From a virus, in the IMG/VR virus record IMGVR_UViG_3300044655_001119, positions 1 to 32,769 of that record: a DNA stretch of 32,769 nt. One strand, given 5' to 3'. The position numbers and the translations under genes were made by a program. How positions within the stretch are numbered: the stretch's first letter is position 1; every line of letters starts with the position of its first letter. Shown piece after piece: positions 32,716 through 32,769 of this stretch. The notes under the pieces are model-generated. The model did no database searches. It saw only the letters and a list, made by a program, of their open reading frames with translations, and was not told where the DNA came from.

Positions 32716-32769
32716 GGTTTGCCTTTGTTGGTTTATCGAAGAAGCGGACGGAGCCGCGTGCTTGCTTAC

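Noticed and set aside
1-32769. CRISPR arrays, insertion sequences and integrase or attachment sites
   Set aside because: No regularly spaced direct repeats, transposase motifs or integrase genes were seen; repeats present are hairpins or protein-level repeats.

Overview
The window is part of the genome of an N4-like podovirus (Schitoviridae type). The main evidence is a 3511-residue protein that carries all the catalytic motifs of the N4 virion RNA polymerase (vRNAP), is close to the N4 enzyme in length, and sits at the end of a late operon whose gene order follows N4 as I remember its map: terminase, connector, portal, gp58, gp57, major capsid, gp55, gp54, gp53, gp52, gp51, vRNAP. The facing operon follows the N4 middle block (gp42 nuclease, gp43 primase, gp44 ATPase, gp45 SSB, gp49 family). 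The host cannot be fixed from this sequence. A phage-borne H-NS-like protein with a WSGRGRKPKW motif, a form I associate with Betaproteobacteria, is a weak pointer in that direction.

Layout. Positions 1-14142 on the + strand hold packaging, capsid and internal virion genes: terL, a probable connector, a small basic protein, portal, a small gp58-like protein, scaffold, major capsid protein and five gp55-to-gp51-like virion proteins. A dUTPase gene is inserted on the opposite strand between the connector block and the portal. Strong hairpin terminators follow the capsid gene, the gp54-like gene and the gp51-like gene, so the late region is cut into segments. Positions 14231-24766 hold the vRNAP gene. 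A bidirectional terminator (24772-24800) and a 327-base non-coding, highly structured stretch (24801-25127) separate it from the convergent - strand operon (25128-32715). That operon reads right to left: Cas4-like nuclease, ATPase/primase, Sak4-like ATPase, SSB, a 64-residue protein, a gp49-family protein, a Tad2-like (DUF2829) anti-Thoeris candidate, a 93-residue unknown, a RuvC-like resolvase, a 111-residue protein, a two-helix membrane protein and the H-NS-like protein.

How the parts fit. The nuclease, primase, ATPase, SSB and resolvase form a replication/recombination module, with dUTPase supporting nucleotide quality. The + strand makes the virion. Its gp53-like protein has a hydrophobic block and vRNAP has a glycine-zipper stretch, both expected of proteins that cross the host envelope during ejection.

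Most interesting points: (1) vRNAP appears to carry an ADP-ribosyltransferase-like domain between two low-complexity linkers and a zincin-like HELVH site after the polymerase, so the ejected protein may be a multi-enzyme effector; (2) an alanine-rich/TSLF motif is shared by SSB, the 111-residue protein and a linker inside vRNAP; (3) the structured intergenic element has a 19-bp imperfect stem and contains a 5-bp/3-base hairpin with the geometry of an N4 vRNAP promoter; (4) a Tad2-like protein is encoded in the replication operon.
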